A DNA stretch of 64,000 bases from Kutzneria viridogrisea (GTDB lineage: Bacteria > Actinomycetota > Actinomycetes > Mycobacteriales > Pseudonocardiaceae): positions 1,874,001 to 1,938,000 of the forward strand of contig JACJID010000002.1 of NCBI GenBank assembly GCA_014138725.1. Direction: 5' to 3'. Positions 62,601 through 64,000 of this stretch are shown here, one piece after another. The position numbers were made by a program, and so were the translations under genes. The notes beneath the pieces were generated by a model, which had not been told where the DNA came from, did no database searches, and was given only the letters and a program-made list of their open reading frames with translations. Position 1 is the stretch's first letter; the number at the start of each line of letters is the position of its first letter.

Positions 62601-62850
62601 TCCGGTACGGCGAGTCCCGCTCTGTGGCACGCGAGTCCCGGCCAGGTGCACGCCAGTCCCGCTCTCCAGCAGCCGAGTCCCGCCCAGGAGCACACGAGTC
62701 CCGCTGATCAGGCATGCGTGCCCCGTTTCACCGGAGTCCTCGCTCGCCTGCTGAACGGGACTCGTCGTCCAGTGAGCGGGACTCGCGCCCCTGTGGGCGG
62801 GACTCGCGCGTGGGTGAGCGGGACACGCCGGTGGCTGGACGGGGTATGCC
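62601..62850. repeat. 21-bp period array R5, two inverted arms
   Basis: Left arm cores CGAGTCCCG or variants start at 62611, 62632, 62653, 62674 and 62695; right arm cores GGGACTCG or variants start at 62757, 62778, 62799, 62820 and 62841. All steps are exactly 21 bp, and the right arm is inverted. The last unit of each is degenerate. It fills about 250 bases between converging genes and is the largest copy in the window. Confidence 0.92.
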
Positions 62851-62855
62851 GGTGG

Positions 62856-64000
62856 TCAGCGCGGGCCGCCGTCGGTGCGCCAGCCGACACCGGTCAGCGC
62901 GTCGTCGGTCCTGGACACGGGCAGGAACAGCGCGAAGGTCGCGGGCTTGGCCGTCGCCAGTTCCATGCGACCGCCGTCGGCGTCGACCAGCGCCCTGGCC
63001 AGGGCCAGGCCCACACCAGTCGAGCCGTGACCGGACACGCCGCGTTCGAAGATGTGCCCGGTCAGCTCGTCCGGCACACCGGGTCCGCTGTCACTGACCT
63101 CGATCACCGCAGTGCCGCCCTCGCTCGCGCGGGCGGCCAGCAACACGGCGCCGCCGCCGTGTTGTAGGGCGTTGTCCAGCAGCACACCGATCGCCTCACG
63201 CAGGCGTGCGGGCGTGGCTCGCACCACCAGGCCGTCCGGCACCTTGACGCGCAGCGCCCTGCCCTCGGCTCGCAGCAGGGTCCGCCACTCCTCGGCCATC
63301 GTCGGCAGCTGCTCGGCCAGGTCGATCGGCTCGGCGCCCGAGGCACGGGCGGCACGGGCCGCGGCCAGCAGCTCCTCCAGCGTGTGGGCGAGCCGGTCGC
63401 ACTGTTCCAGCGCCTCGCCCGCCTCGGCCGAGGTCTCGGGGTCGGGGTGCGTGGCCAGAGACTCGAGTCTCAGTTGCAGGGCCGTGAGCCTGCTGCGCAG
63501 TTGGTGTGACACGTCGCCGACCAGCTCGCGCTCACGAGTCACCAGCTGGGCCAGCGCCGAGGCGGAGGTGTCCAGCACCTCGGCGAGCTTGTCCAGCTCG
63601 GAGACCCCGTGCCTGCGCGGGTCAGGGCGGAAGTCGCCCGCACCGAGCCGTCCCGCCCGCTCGGCCACGTCCTGCAACGGCTCGGCGAGCCGCCGTGCGG
63701 TGACCGTGGCGACGACCATGCCGATGCTCACCGAGAGCACCATCAGCAGCAGCACGAACCCGGCCACGCCGAACTGCTTGGTACGGGTCGGCCCGGAGGG
63801 GATCGACAGCTCCACCGACCCGGCGGGCAGCAGGATGGCATCCGTGCGCAGCGGGTCGGGGCCGGGGTCGGTGCCGATGGTCTGGTCGGCCTTGCCGGGC
63901 AGGCTGACCCGCAGCAGGCCGTCCGAGGGCACGGCGACCCGGACCGAGTCCAGGTCGATCGACCCGCGCTGGGCCTGCTGCTCGACCAGCCGCGTGGCGA
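62856..64000 (-). CDS. Sensor histidine kinase, N-terminus outside the window
   Basis: At least 381 residues; the frame is open to the right edge. A membrane segment (FGVAGFVLLLMVLSVSIGMVVA), HAMP linker, H box (ELVGDVSHQLRSRLTALQLRLES), N box (AIGVLLDNALQHGGG) and G boxes (GHGSTGVGLALARALVDADGG). The partner response regulator is not in the window. The H box has Gln-Leu-Arg-Ser where Glu-Leu-Arg-Thr-Pro is usual, as in some actinobacterial kinases. Confidence 0.88.
   Translation of the reverse strand, partial: ATRLVEQQAQRGSIDLDSVRVAVPSDGLLRVSLPGKADQTIGTDPGPDPLRTDAILLPAGSVELSIPSGPTRTKQFGVAGFVLLLMVLSVSIGMVVATVTARRLAEPLQDVAERAGRLGAGDFRPDPRRHGVSELDKLAEVLDTSASALAQLVTRERELVGDVSHQLRSRLTALQLRLESLATHPDPETSAEAGEALEQCDRLAHTLEELLAAARAARASGAEPIDLAEQLPTMAEEWRTLLRAEGRALRVKVPDGLVVRATPARLREAIGVLLDNALQHGGGAVLLAARASEGGTAVIEVSDSGPGVPDELTGHIFERGVSGHGSTGVGLALARALVDADGGRMELATAKPATFALFLPVSRTDDALTGVGWRTDGGPR

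Noticed and set aside
62601-62850. CRISPR-like look of the 21-bp arrays
   Set aside because: The conserved core is only about 10 bp and the spacers about 9-11 bp. No leader, no cas genes, and arms are inverted. They do not resemble CRISPR repeats of 24-40 bp.

Overview
The window is chromosomal DNA of a high-GC actinobacterium, most probably a member of the Pseudonocardiaceae or a near relative. The evidence is the very high GC content, common GTG starts, the mtrA-mtrB-lpqB cell-envelope module, a WhiB-family regulator, the coenzyme F420 genes fbiA and fbiB, and a gene order that follows the Mycobacterium tuberculosis segment Rv3244c-Rv3277 with many insertions. No rRNA, tRNA, CRISPR array, complete insertion sequence or prophage was seen.

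Layout. 1-5440: lpqB (cut by the left edge), mtrB, mtrA, a VOC-fold protein and tmk. 5621-8553: a DnaJ-NERD membrane protein, a decayed GH92 mannosidase and an XRE-type regulator. 8665-12569: ahcY and a membrane lipase-like protein. 12688-17824: a GlmL/MutL-like ATPase, an unknown gene, a biotin carboxylase remnant, an amino-acid permease and a cation efflux protein. 17970-26708: mannose metabolism (manA, a SIS-like protein, a Trm112-like protein, phosphomannomutase), DUF3499, a zincin-like protein, a giant membrane glycosyltransferase and whiB2. 26951-30641: an S2P-type protease, fbiA, fbiB and a Nudix hydrolase. 30700-45683: a DNA glycosylase, manC, wbbL, six further glycosyltransferases, rmlD and rmlB. 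45836-49861: two LCP ligases, a TIGR03089 protein and a DoxX protein. 49967-58859: hydrolase/CGNR pair, acyl-CoA dehydrogenase, purE/purK, a GntR-ABC operon and a degenerate GGDEF-like protein. 59032-64000: a sigma factor fused to a zinc finger and membrane/extracellular parts, two GtrA proteins and a histidine kinase cut by the right edge.

How it fits together. Most of the window builds or monitors the cell envelope. ManA, the phosphomannomutase and ManC lead to GDP-mannose; RmlB and RmlD lead to dTDP-rhamnose; WbbL and the other glycosyltransferases use activated sugars; GtrA proteins may move lipid-linked sugars; LCP proteins attach glycopolymers to peptidoglycan; MtrAB-LpqB and the sigma-fusion protein are candidate sensors of the envelope.

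The least explained content lies between genes. I found (i) four copies of a ~109-bp element with two nested palindromes and two DnaA-box-like nonamers always 18 bp apart, three of them directly abutting a stop codon; (ii) five arrays of a GAGTCCCGC-type core repeated with an exact 21-bp period; (iii) long perfect hairpins of two sequence families, plus a 223-bp unit with 20-bp terminal inverted repeats; and (iv) a recurrent N-terminal peptide tag (EDLLAGSS-like) on three unrelated proteins. These are the strongest candidates for something undescribed.
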